A stretch of 64,000 nucleotides of DNA from Paenibacillus lutimineralis (GCF_003991425.1 NZ_CP034346.1:6129501-6193500); one strand, 5' to 3'. Shown: positions 25,819 through 33,980, counted from the stretch's first letter. Program-made: numbers and translations. The notes: generated by a model not told the origin, from the sequence alone.

Positions 25819-25890
25819 GGAAGTGGATGAATACTTCATTCATTTCTTCCGACTCGGTGAACCATGCAAAATTTATGAGATGAATGGAGG
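25819..25890 (+). promoter_or_regulatory. possible ribosome-site switch of the PPEP gene
   Basis: ATTCAT at 25838-25843 can pair either with ATGAAT at 25827-25832, inside a larger GGAAG/CTTCC hairpin, or with ATGAAT at 25880-25885. The latter runs directly into the ribosome site GGAGG (25886-25890). The two pairings exclude each other, which would allow the second aptamer to act on translation (inference). Confidence 0.4.
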
Positions 25891-25897
25891 GATTATT

Positions 25898-26563
25898 ATG
25901 AAGCTGATCCGACGCATCCCGATCCTATTTCTTACCTGTCTGCTCATCGTTATGAGCTTCTCTACCCCATCAAGCTATGCTCAGGGTGATACTGGCCTGC
26001 TTCAAGATATTGTCATATTGCCTCAGGGCAATTACGATAAGCTAGAAGCCGATAAGATGATGAATCACCTGGCATTAATTCCCGCCCCGCTTCTGCAAGC
26101 TCTTAAGGATAAACAAATAAATATTAAGCTCGTTACCGGAAAAATCACCGATGAGCCTGAATTCTCGCAATATAAGGGAGTCACCCCACGGGGATGGGAG
26201 AATACCGGTCTCACTTGGGACGACGTTCCTGGCGTTAGCTCCAATATCGTTATTGCCAGAATCGGCTACAGCGACAAAGGTAAAGGCCATAACGGGCAAA
26301 ACCTGGAGCTACATGAGACACTCCACGCCATAGATCGCCTTGTACTGGGCAACATCAGTTCCTCCTCCAAGTTCACGGATATATGGAAGAAAGAAGCTGA
26401 CATCGACTATAAGGGAGATGGATATGTATCAGCATACGCTACAGAATATTTCGCAGAAACCGCGACGCTGTATTTATATAGTGAACAGACACAAGCTAGG
26501 CTTAAGCAGGACATGCCTTTAACCTATCAATTTATGAAGGACTTATTCTCTAAATATCAATAA
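25898..26563 (+). CDS. secreted Pro-Pro endopeptidase (PPEP / Zmp1 family, M34-like zinc protease)
   Basis: A 221-residue protein with a signal peptide (about 1-28, cleavage near SYA-Q) and a single metallopeptidase domain. The zinc motif HETLH is at 139-143; the likely third ligand is Glu187 in ATEYFAET, with nearby Tyr180 and Tyr184 available as catalytic tyrosine. Length and order match PPEP-1 of Clostridioides difficile and PPEP-2 of Paenibacillus alvei, which cut between two prolines. The loop before the edge strand reads PGVSS, which may tune specificity. The start is ATG 25898, with GGAGG seven bases upstream; an upstream in-frame ATG at 25817 overlaps the riboswitch. It is controlled by tandem c-di-GMP riboswitches and convergent with a surface protein that carries a PLPPVP site. 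Confidence 0.92.
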   Translation: MKLIRRIPILFLTCLLIVMSFSTPSSYAQGDTGLLQDIVILPQGNYDKLEADKMMNHLALIPAPLLQALKDKQINIKLVTGKITDEPEFSQYKGVTPRGWENTGLTWDDVPGVSSNIVIARIGYSDKGKGHNGQNLELHETLHAIDRLVLGNISSSSKFTDIWKKEADIDYKGDGYVSAYATEYFAETATLYLYSEQTQARLKQDMPLTYQFMKDLFSKYQ

Positions 26564-26572
26564 TAATGCATA

Positions 26573-26598
26573 AAGAGGCTCCCCGACGGGAGCCTCTT
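26573..26598. terminator. bidirectional terminator between PPEP and the surface protein
   Basis: AGAGGCTCCC and GGGAGCCTCT form a perfect 10-base stem with a CGAC loop, flanked by A and T-rich sequence. Confidence 0.85.
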
Positions 26599-26620
26599 CT
26601 TACGTTAAATCACTCATTCA

Positions 26621-29600
26621 TTAGGGTTCAACTCTATGTGGCTTAAGCTGTTCCCAAGTCTCATAGTCATCCGAATTCCGTGAATAATCATGGTTGTTTG
26701 TCGCTTCAATGACATCTTCGTAATACCAGCTCGTTGCCGAATTATCCGGCCACTTCTTGGCATCCTTATGGATTCCGGACTCCTTCACTTTACGATTCAA
26801 TACACTATTGATGAAGGACATTGCCTCGGCTCTAGTAATATATTGATTCGGTTTGAAGGTACCATCCGTATACCCTTTGATCCAGCCCTTGTTACCTGCC
26901 GAGAGGATGTACTTCTCAGCCCAATGTCCGCTAATATCCGTGAACAGTCCGCTTTCTCGCTCATCCAGCTTATCGAATCGGGCTGCAATAGCAGCAAATT
27001 CAGCTCTGGTGATTGCCTGACCCGGTCTGAAAGAGCCGTCCGGGTAGCCCGTAATAATTCCGGCATTGGCCATCGTCGAGATATGCTTGTTGGACCAGCG
27101 AGTATCCTTCACATCGTTATAGGAATTCGTTGTTGAGTAGTAGTTCGCCCGGCTCTCGCCTTCCATCAGACGATAGAAGATCGCCGCCACTTCTTCGCGG
27201 CTGATATTGTTCTGCGGCTTTACCATACCGTCCGGATAGCCCTGGATATAATCAAAGTGATTCTCGGTGTCGAGCTTAGGCGGTACTGGTGGTAATGGCG
27301 GCACTGGTGGTGCTGGTGGTGGCGGAGGTGAAGGTGGTGTGTAAGACGTGTAAGAGCCTCCTGAGCTAGGACTGCCCGGACCGCCAGTCGAATTCGCTGT
27401 GTAGTAGAAAATATATTCTTGCGATTCGCCATTTCCGATCTTATACGTATCGCTGGACTTCGTTGGAGTATAGCCGGATATGCTTACCGCCGTTAAGGTT
27501 AGTGTATCTCCTATCTTGCCTTTCACCGTGGTAGGATTGGCAAGCTGACGATTGCTACCCTGCTCAAGGTATTTCACAGTTACCGTGCGCTCAGCTGGCT
27601 CTGGGTCTACTTGTTTGTTGTAGTAGAAAGTATACTCTTGCTCCAGATCACCGTTAAAGGTATAAGTAGCACTCTCTAACTCAGGTACATATACCGCATC
27701 CGTTACAGTCGGAGTCTTAGGCAACAGAGTAATCTCCTTGCCTTCGATTCCGAACACCGTATCCGATGCTGCCACGGGCTCTCCAGTTGCCCGATCAAGA
27801 TATTGAATCGTAAGCTTCAAATTCTCTTCAGAATCACTCTTTTTGTAATAGATAGGGTAGTCCTGAACTTCTTCGTTTGTAATCGTATAGCTGTGATTGA
27901 GCTGGACCGGAGCATATACCGTATCCGTTACCGTAATGTTCTCAGCTGTCCAGGTCAATGTTTCTCCGACCTTACCTGATTTAACCTCTGGGTCCTTCAG
28001 CACAGCTTCCGTGCCTTCTTCAAGGAAATGGATCGTTACGGCACGCTCTTCAATAGGCTGTTCATCTTGGACATAGTAGAAAATGTACTCATTGGCTCCT
28101 GCATGGAACGTGTACGTAGCTTCCGCTTTATCTGGAGTATAACCTGAGACGATTGCAGCCGTTAATTTCACGGTCTCTCCCGTCTTTCCTGGTACGGAAG
28201 TTGACGGAGATAGTTCCTTGTCCGTTCCCTTCTCCAGATATTTAACAGTAACGGTTTGTTCACCCGCCGTGTAGTAGAAGATATACTCATTACCCTCTGC
28301 TTTCACTGTGTACGTATCTTCTGCTTTCTCTGGAGTATAACCAGGAACAGTGGCGGCTGTTAACTTCACAGTCTCTCCCGTCTTTCCTGGTACGGAAGTT
28401 GACGGAGATAGTTCCTTATCCGTTCCCCGCTCTAGATACTTCACAGTCACTGTCTGCTTATTAGCCGTGTAATAGAAAATATGTTCATTATTATCCTTAT
28501 TCTCTACAGGATAATTAAAGGTTGTAGGCTCCTCTGCCGTATATCCCGGAATTTGCTTCGCTTCGAGCTTAATCTGCTCACCGACAATAGCCTTCTCAAT
28601 CACATCCGGGTCAGCAATTTCCTTCCCCGAATCGCGATCTACGTATTTCACTGTCACCGACTTCTCGATTACTTTGGCATAACCGAACAGAACGATATTA
28701 TCTGCGGTCGCTTGCAAAGTAACCATTGTTGGGTCGACCCCAACCTTGAGTTTGTATCCATCAAGCGATTTGGCTGGTACTGAGATCGGATCGCCACCAA
28801 CTGGGAATGAATCCTTACTATCAACGGAATAGTATTCGGAATATAGCTGTTCTGCTAGTGCTGGACTAGCAACTTCATCCCCAGCTTTGTTGATCGGCTT
28901 TCCTTGCAGATTCACCGCGTAGCCCTTAACAAGAATCTTCACCAGGCCGATCTTCACTTCAGGTACAGTAAATTCCTTCACAATATGCGTATTACCGTAC
29001 ACATTCGTGTAATCAATCGTCGTTTTCCCGTTCGTCGGATACAGTGTATCTGACACCGGGTTCGAAGATGGATCGATCACGACAACATAAGTTAATGTCG
29101 CCGATTTGCCTTCAGAGACCGTGCCGACATTCCACTGGAATGTCTCTGTCGCCGGGTTCCAGACCACCTCGCCTTGGGACGCTTCGTAATCCTTGCCATC
29201 CAGCGCACCCGGCTGGAGATTGAACTTCTCGCCCATCGGATCTGTCACAACTGCATCTCTGGCAGCAAATTTGATATCGCTGGAGATCTCCGCAAATACC
29301 TTCTTCAGCTCATCGCTGTTCGCTGAATAGTAGCCTCGATTCTGACTGTTGTTGAGTACATACACAGCATTGCTGTTGTTGCCTACTTCCAGGCCAATGC
29401 TATAAATACCAATACCCTTATCGTACAGCAATTTTGCGTGGGAAATGGTCGGAAGTCCATTATCCGTGACCTTGTAGGTACCTGCTCGATCAATATTATA
29501 GCTGGATAATGAAAAACTGCTACCCGTCCCTTTCAAAGACGTGAAGTCAAAATCAGTAATTATGAAGCTGTACTTCATATTAGGCCAATCGTTGTAACTT

Positions 29601-30181
29601 GTAGCAGCCGTACCCTTATAACTGTAGGTCGGCTCTCCATCGCTTAGCAGTACGATATACTTCTTGTCAGCCGGACTATTTTTCAATAGATCATCAGCAG
29701 CTTTAAGTCCAGCTTGAATATTTGTTCCGCCAGTTGCACTGATTTTATCAATGGCTTTCTTGAAGTCATCCTTCTTGGAAGCATCTGCAAAGCCATACAC
29801 CGGTGGATCAGAAGCCGCATTATTAAACGATACCGCCGCCAAACGTACACCCGAATCACTCGTTAGCAGTGAATCCGCGAAGCTCTTGGCCGCTTCTTTG
29901 GCACTTGCCAAACGCTTCCCATCGTTCATACTGCCCGATTTGTCGATGACGAGCACAATGTCCGTGTTTGTCTTCAATTGCTTGCCTTCCACCGTCAGCG
30001 TTACCTTCCATTCTCCGAAGTTATCGGTAGGCGTCGCCGTCTTGTTCAACTGGATCGACCCCGGGTTTGGCCACACCGGATCGCTAGGACTGCCGCCTGC
30101 TCCCAACGCCATCGAAGGCATCCCTAGTATAAGGGAGATCATGCACAACCAAGTAACAATTAATCGAATTCCGCTTTTCAT
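26621..30181 (-). CDS. surface protein with vWFA, MucBP repeats, proline-rich PPEP site and SLH domains (VMSP-like)
   Basis: A 1186-residue secreted protein. Signal peptide 1-about 28. Von Willebrand A domain about 74-310 with a MIDAS (DKSGSM at 80-85, LSDGEPTY later). Then a beta-rich adapter region, six MucBP-like repeats (VTVKYLE...GYTP...YIFYYT pattern, about 510-930), a Gly/Ser and proline-rich linker (about 935-970) containing PLPPVP at 962-967, and three SLH domains (YIQGYPDG, IITGYPDGSF, WIKGYTDGTF) that bind pyruvylated wall polymer. GAGGAG precedes the ATG. The architecture equals that of P. alvei VMSP, the PPEP-2 substrate. It is probably an adhesin released by the neighbouring protease. 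Confidence 0.92.
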   Translation of the reverse strand: MKSGIRLIVTWLCMISLILGMPSMALGAGGSPSDPVWPNPGSIQLNKTATPTDNFGEWKVTLTVEGKQLKTNTDIVLVIDKSGSMNDGKRLASAKEAAKSFADSLLTSDSGVRLAAVSFNNAASDPPVYGFADASKKDDFKKAIDKISATGGTNIQAGLKAADDLLKNSPADKKYIVLLSDGEPTYSYKGTAATSYNDWPNMKYSFIITDFDFTSLKGTGSSFSLSSYNIDRAGTYKVTDNGLPTISHAKLLYDKGIGIYSIGLEVGNNSNAVYVLNNSQNRGYYSANSDELKKVFAEISSDIKFAARDAVVTDPMGEKFNLQPGALDGKDYEASQGEVVWNPATETFQWNVGTVSEGKSATLTYVVVIDPSSNPVSDTLYPTNGKTTIDYTNVYGNTHIVKEFTVPEVKIGLVKILVKGYAVNLQGKPINKAGDEVASPALAEQLYSEYYSVDSKDSFPVGGDPISVPAKSLDGYKLKVGVDPTMVTLQATADNIVLFGYAKVIEKSVTVKYVDRDSGKEIADPDVIEKAIVGEQIKLEAKQIPGYTAEEPTTFNYPVENKDNNEHIFYYTANKQTVTVKYLERGTDKELSPSTSVPGKTGETVKLTAATVPGYTPEKAEDTYTVKAEGNEYIFYYTAGEQTVTVKYLEKGTDKELSPSTSVPGKTGETVKLTAAIVSGYTPDKAEATYTFHAGANEYIFYYVQDEQPIEERAVTIHFLEEGTEAVLKDPEVKSGKVGETLTWTAENITVTDTVYAPVQLNHSYTITNEEVQDYPIYYKKSDSEENLKLTIQYLDRATGEPVAASDTVFGIEGKEITLLPKTPTVTDAVYVPELESATYTFNGDLEQEYTFYYNKQVDPEPAERTVTVKYLEQGSNRQLANPTTVKGKIGDTLTLTAVSISGYTPTKSSDTYKIGNGESQEYIFYYTANSTGGPGSPSSGGSYTSYTPPSPPPPPAPPVPPLPPVPPKLDTENHFDYIQGYPDGMVKPQNNISREEVAAIFYRLMEGESRANYYSTTNSYNDVKDTRWSNKHISTMANAGIITGYPDGSFRPGQAITRAEFAAIAARFDKLDERESGLFTDISGHWAEKYILSAGNKGWIKGYTDGTFKPNQYITRAEAMSFINSVLNRKVKESGIHKDAKKWPDNSATSWYYEDVIEATNNHDYSRNSDDYETWEQLKPHRVEP
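27281..27298 (-). other. codons for the predicted Pro-Pro cleavage motif PLPPVP
   Basis: Residues 962-967 of the surface protein. The predicted cut lies between Pro964 and Pro965, in the linker just before the SLH anchor, so cleavage would release the whole vWFA-MucBP part from the cell wall. Confidence 0.75.
28110..28446 (-). repeat. recently duplicated MucBP repeat pair inside the surface protein gene
   Basis: Repeats two and three share stretches of identical DNA, for example the block encoding ELSPSTSVPGKTGETVKL occurs twice about 190 bases apart. Other repeats in the gene are far more diverged, so this pair is young and may vary in number between strains. Confidence 0.75.
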
Positions 30182-30311
30182 AGCTCCTCCTCATTTTGTT
30201 ATCTTCACTCCTAGGCTACTTTCCCTGCATTAATCCCCTCCCTTTTCAGGCACTAATACTTATCTTACGAAGGCTATTCACTGGGAATGCCTTCGCAACC
30301 AGGAAGAAAAC

Positions 30312-30360
30312 AAAAAAATCCGGCTGCATCAACAATAAGCATTGTGAATGCAGCCGGACT
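30312..30360 (-). terminator. strong minus-strand terminator upstream of the surface protein gene
   Basis: TCCGGCTGCA and TGCAGCCGGA form a perfect 10-base stem, with an inner CAAT/ATTG stem. On the minus strand it is followed by seven T. No clear gene ends here, so a small RNA or unrecognised short gene from the 30560-30360 region may be its client. Confidence 0.75.
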
Positions 30361-30458
30361 GTCATTAGCCGGATCAGTATTCTGATCAGAACCATTAGAC
30401 TCCAAAGCTTTGCGACCTAACCTTTCGATTAGTGTGCCTAGATATGAAATATAACAAA

Positions 30459-30494
30459 GAGGCCCTTGTTCTCTGGATGAAGAACAACGACCTC
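30459..30494 (-). terminator. hairpin downstream of the Bax inhibitor family gene
   Basis: GAGG-N3-TTGTTCT and AGAACAA-N3-CCTC pair with an internal mismatch zone. TTTGTTAT follows on the minus strand. It is a plausible terminator of the upstream gene or part of a structured RNA. Confidence 0.5.
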
Positions 30495-30557
30495 TGTGTG
30501 ACATTAATATATTTCACATTTAGAACTGGAGTCAATCGCTAAAAAAGGTAAAATAAT

Positions 30558-30592
30558 ACTAGTTTTGTCGAACGCAAACCACTAGTTTTGTC
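30558..30592. repeat. two direct copies of a 12-base motif after the Bax inhibitor family gene
   Basis: ACTAGTTTTGTC occurs at 30558-30569 and 30581-30592, 23 bases apart; the second copy touches the stop codon. Function unknown. Confidence 0.45.
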
Positions 30593-31332
30593 TAATCACG
30601 GCTCCAAATCTTGGCGATCAGACGAAGCAACTCAAGATACAGCCAGACAAGCGTTACCATCAGACCAAAGGCTCCATACCATTCCATGTACTTCGGAGCC
30701 CCATTCTGTGCGCCGTTCTCGATAAAGTCAAAGTCCAGCACCAAATTCAGTGCAGCAATGATTACGATGACGACGGAGATTCCGATACCGATTGGTGTAC
30801 TGTCATGCAAATAAGGAATTTGAATACCGAACCACCGCAATACAATGCTCAGCAGATAGAGCAGTGCTACGCCGCCAGTTGCCGCGAATACACCAAGTTT
30901 GAAATTCTCTGTCGCTTTAATAATTCTTGTCTTGTATGCAAGCAGCAGAGCAAGGAAGACACCCATTGTCAGCAAGGCTGCCTGTAAAGTGATTCCATAG
31001 TATAAAGTCTCGTATGTAGCTGAAATGGCTCCAAGGAAAAAGCCTTCACAAAGTGCATAAATCGGTACTAAATAGGGAGAAATCGCTGGTTTAAAAGCAA
31101 GGATTATCGCAATAATAAGCCCGGCAACAGCTCCGCCGATAGCGAAAGGAACTACATTCTTCCCATCGAAGAACATCATCCATGTACTGAAGGCACTTGC
31201 CAGCAAAATAATGAGCGTAATAAACGCCTTATTCACTGTGCCTCCAATTGTCATCCGGTTCAAATCACTAAATTGACCGGCTCTTTCAAAAGTCTTGTCA
31301 TTAAGAGTGGGGTTACCGCTACGACCTATCAA
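30592..31332 (-). CDS. Bax inhibitor-1 / YccA family membrane protein
   Basis: A 246-residue integral membrane protein with seven hydrophobic segments after a 30-residue polar head (RSGNPTLNDKTFERAG, typical of the BaxI_1 subgroup). The acidic pair in the sixth segment (LVLDFDFIE) matches the conserved Asp residues proposed as pH-sensing calcium-leak residues in the TMBIM family. The start is TTG with GAGGTGAT upstream. Cellular role in bacteria is not settled. It stands alone in transcription. Confidence 0.87.
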   Translation of the reverse strand: MIGRSGNPTLNDKTFERAGQFSDLNRMTIGGTVNKAFITLIILLASAFSTWMMFFDGKNVVPFAIGGAVAGLIIAIILAFKPAISPYLVPIYALCEGFFLGAISATYETLYYGITLQAALLTMGVFLALLLAYKTRIIKATENFKLGVFAATGGVALLYLLSIVLRWFGIQIPYLHDSTPIGIGISVVIVIIAALNLVLDFDFIENGAQNGAPKYMEWYGAFGLMVTLVWLYLELLRLIAKIWSRD

Positions 31333-31462
31333 GAATCAATCACCTCATTATGAATTTGCTTATATATTACCATAATACTCAAACTAGTCCCACAAAATCC
31401 CTACAAATTTGAAAATATAGCCATACATAAGCAAACCATCTACCGGGCTCCACCGATTCAAG

Positions 31463-32572
31463 CTATGACGCTCTCGCCCCTGACGCTCCATGGCTTTTCA
31501 TGATCTTCTGCATACCTTTCGTTGCCTTCACAGTGCCGTCAGGCATTACCCAGAGCACCTCGACTCCATCCAGCTCCTTTACAAGAGCAGCGCTCTGTTC
31601 ATATGGCAGCAAGAATACAACCGTCGACAAAAAATCCGCCAAACCGGAATCTTCGGTAACGACCGTCACCGCCCGATAGTAATTTCCCGGCAGCAAAGTT
31701 TTTGGATCGATCAAATGGTGGTATTTCACGCCATCCACCGCGTAATAACGCTGGTAATCCCCACTGCTGACGACAGAAGCATCACGGATAAATACCGTAT
31801 CCAGCAGATTATCCTCTTCCATCGCGATGAATTTATTCGGATTCTGGATACCGACACCCCAGCGCTGCCGTACCCCATCCAACGGCTTCCCTACGGAACG
31901 GATATTCCCACCAGCGCTGATCATGAAGGAGTTCATCCCCTGCGCTTTCATTTCCTTGGCTACCAATTCAGTCGCGAAGCCCTTGGCCACAGCACCGACA
32001 TCCAGCGACATTTTTGCATCTGCCAAAAAGACTGTGCTATTCGCTTCATCGATAATTACCTTGCTGAAATCAATATGCTCCGCGGCCTTCTTCAACTCTT
32101 CCATCGGCGGCAGCTTGGCCTGATCCGGGTTGGCAATACCCGCTTCTCGATAGTCATGCCACAACTCGAGAACCGACCCCATTGCTATATTGGTCTCACC
32201 AACCTTGTCATACCACTTCTTGGAGAACTGGATTAAGTCGATGATCTCCTGGCTGACCTTAACAGGTTCAATCCCGGCTTGATCATTTATCGTCTTCACA
32301 TTGTTAAGACTTTCATAATTGTTATAAATATCATATAATCGGTGCAGCTCCAAGAACCGCTTATGGATTTGCTCGACGTATTGCTCGAATTGCTCCTCAC
32401 TCTCTGTGTACGCTACAACCTGGGTCATCGTATCGAAAGCATCGAAGAAACTGTCACTATATTTGGGATATACCACTTCCAGTTGATCCGCCTTGGCTGT
32501 GCAGCCGGTCAATAACAAGGCCGTAAGTATAACCCCTACCCACCATTTTGTCTTTTCCACTACTCTATACAT
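31463..32572 (-). CDS. apbE: FAD:protein FMN transferase lipoprotein
   Basis: A 369-residue ApbE-family enzyme that attaches FMN to threonines of exported proteins, using FAD. The lipobox is L-T-G-C (Cys near 24), so it acts on the outer face of the membrane. The family motifs are VAKGFATELVA near 196, the SAGGNIRSVG block near 223, and YHHLIDPKTLLP near 289, which holds the metal and FAD contacts. It lies after the duplicated PplA-like lipoprotein, separated from it by a terminator-like hairpin, and that protein is its probable substrate. Confidence 0.92.
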   Translation of the reverse strand: MYRVVEKTKWWVGVILTALLLTGCTAKADQLEVVYPKYSDSFFDAFDTMTQVVAYTESEEQFEQYVEQIHKRFLELHRLYDIYNNYESLNNVKTINDQAGIEPVKVSQEIIDLIQFSKKWYDKVGETNIAMGSVLELWHDYREAGIANPDQAKLPPMEELKKAAEHIDFSKVIIDEANSTVFLADAKMSLDVGAVAKGFATELVAKEMKAQGMNSFMISAGGNIRSVGKPLDGVRQRWGVGIQNPNKFIAMEEDNLLDTVFIRDASVVSSGDYQRYYAVDGVKYHHLIDPKTLLPGNYYRAVTVVTEDSGLADFLSTVVFLLPYEQSAALVKELDGVEVLWVMPDGTVKATKGMQKIMKSHGASGARAS

Positions 32573-32634
32573 AAATTCACCTCTTAAGCGCCTCGTTGCC
32601 GGACTTCTCCAATCCTATCTCGGTTTTAAGCAAA

Positions 32635-32658
32635 ACTCCCCCATAAGCATGGGGGAGT
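32635..32658 (-). terminator. terminator/attenuator between the PplA-like gene and apbE
   Basis: ACTCCCCCAT and ATGGGGGAGT pair perfectly around a 4-base loop. On the minus strand TTTTGCTTAAAA follows. Read-through would give less apbE than substrate protein. Confidence 0.8.
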
Positions 32659-32687
32659 CCATATTGTTCGATGATTAAAGAACCTTA

Positions 32688-33845
32688 TTATTTAGCGTTG
32701 TCGAAGGATTTTACCAAGCCTGCGATATAGTCCTGAACACTGATTGTAACCGAAGAAGTCAGATCCGCTTCATCCGGAACTGCAGGATGAGCGTCATCTT
32801 TTTGCTTCGTCTTCATGCCTTTGATCTCATCAACGGACTTGCCTACCATCCAATCGCCAAGCGCTCTCGCTTGCTCATACCAGTCCTTGCCGATCGAGGA
32901 AGCCTTCTTCATGCCGTACTCATCGCCAAGCTCTACCTTCGTCTTGATCTCTGCATTCTTATCGGATGTCACTTTACCGTTCTTGTCAAAGTTCACCTTT
33001 GTCTGTGCGTTATCAATAATCGTACCTGCTACCTTGCCATCTTTATCAAAGGCTGTAGCTACCATTACTGTATTAACCTCAGCTGCTGGAAGCACTTCTT
33101 GACCATCATTCGTGGACAGACCCTTAGACTTAGCAAGGGAAACGTTATTTCCGAGGCCGAATTTTTCAGCACCAGCCTTCACATCAATCGCATTATCGTA
33201 TGCCTCAGCCACGGCTGCAATGAAATCAGATACGTTCATCGTTACAGTAGAAGCCAAATCCGCTTCATCCGGAACAGCCGGGTGATGATCATCCTTTGCT
33301 TTGGTCTTCATGGCTTTGATTTCATCGACACTCTTGCCTACCATCCAATCGCCGAGCGCTTTCGCTTGTTCATACCACTCTTTGCCGATGGACGAAGCCT
33401 TTTTCATTCCATAATCTTCGCCAAGCTCTACCTTGGTTTTATTGTCGGCATTCAAGTCAGTAGCCACTTGCAGATCTTTATCGTAGTCTACCTTCGATTG
33501 TGCATTATCGATCTCAATCTTGACTACCTTGCCATCTTTATCAAATGCTGCTGCAACAATCGTTGTGTCCACTTGTGCAGTAGCCAGTGTGTCGCCTTCC
33601 ATATCCTTCGAGCTGCCAATAGATGTAATATGACCCAGACCAATCTTGGCAATTTGTCCTGAAGCTGCAGTATCTGCGTTATTTGTTGCTCCATTGTTCG
33701 TGGAAGCATTGTTGGTTGATTCGTTAGATGCAGATTGGCCAGAATTAGCAGAATTTGAATTTGAGTTCTTGGAACCGCAGCCAGCCAGCATGGAGATAGC
33801 AACCATAGATACTAACAACGCATACATCATTTTCCTCATTTTCAT
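32688..33845 (-). CDS. duplicated FMN-binding-like lipoprotein (PplA-like, extracellular electron transfer candidate)
   Basis: A 385-residue lipoprotein: lipobox L-A-G-C (Cys near 23), a Ser/Asn/Thr-rich linker to about 65, then two repeats of about 155 residues that share VATAFDKDGKV, KTKVELGxDYGMKKASSIGK, WYEQAxALGDWMVGKSVDEI and HPAVPDEADL. Each repeat ends in a segment placed like the flavinylation site of FMN-binding domains, but reads STVTMNV or SSVTISV instead of S-G-A-T. It is next to apbE. Two-domain flavinylated lipoproteins with an ApbE partner (PplA in Listeria) pass electrons to outside acceptors; that role is inferred here. Two Fnr-type boxes lie upstream. Confidence 0.7.
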   Translation of the reverse strand: MKMRKMMYALLVSMVAISMLAGCGSKNSNSNSANSGQSASNESTNNASTNNGATNNADTAASGQIAKIGLGHITSIGSSKDMEGDTLATAQVDTTIVAAAFDKDGKVVKIEIDNAQSKVDYDKDLQVATDLNADNKTKVELGEDYGMKKASSIGKEWYEQAKALGDWMVGKSVDEIKAMKTKAKDDHHPAVPDEADLASTVTMNVSDFIAAVAEAYDNAIDVKAGAEKFGLGNNVSLAKSKGLSTNDGQEVLPAAEVNTVMVATAFDKDGKVAGTIIDNAQTKVNFDKNGKVTSDKNAEIKTKVELGDEYGMKKASSIGKDWYEQARALGDWMVGKSVDEIKGMKTKQKDDAHPAVPDEADLTSSVTISVQDYIAGLVKSFDNAK

Positions 33846-33877
33846 GAAAGCCCCCTAAGATAGACATTTTTAAATTA

Positions 33878-33893
33878 AGTGAAATATTTCACT
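33878..33893. promoter_or_regulatory. Fnr/Crp-type box upstream of the PplA-like gene, proximal
   Basis: AGTGA-AATATT-TCACT, a perfect 16-base palindrome of the same type as the boxes before nirB. It lies 33 bases before the start codon. Confidence 0.55.
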
Positions 33894-33898
33894 ATATA

Positions 33899-33914
33899 GG
33901 TGAATTCTATCACA
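33899..33914. promoter_or_regulatory. Fnr/Crp-type box upstream of the PplA-like gene, distal
   Basis: GGTGA-ATTCTA-TCACA. Its centre is 21 bases (two helix turns) from the proximal box. It would lie near -41.5 if TAATTT (minus strand, 33877-33872) is the -10 element. Confidence 0.5.
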
Positions 33915-33980
33915 AACTTTTTTGGTATACAATACCTCCATTTCCTATTTGAAAAGTGAAAGCTCTGTGAACAACAAGAA

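Noticed and set aside
30274..30504. 76-codon minus-strand frame upstream of the surface protein gene
   Set aside because: No ribosome site before its ATG, and it runs through the stem of a strong terminator.
31490..33662. Long plus-strand frames (248 and 291 codons) opposite apbE and the PplA-like gene
   Set aside because: They are antisense to strongly supported lipoprotein genes and have unusual amino-acid composition.
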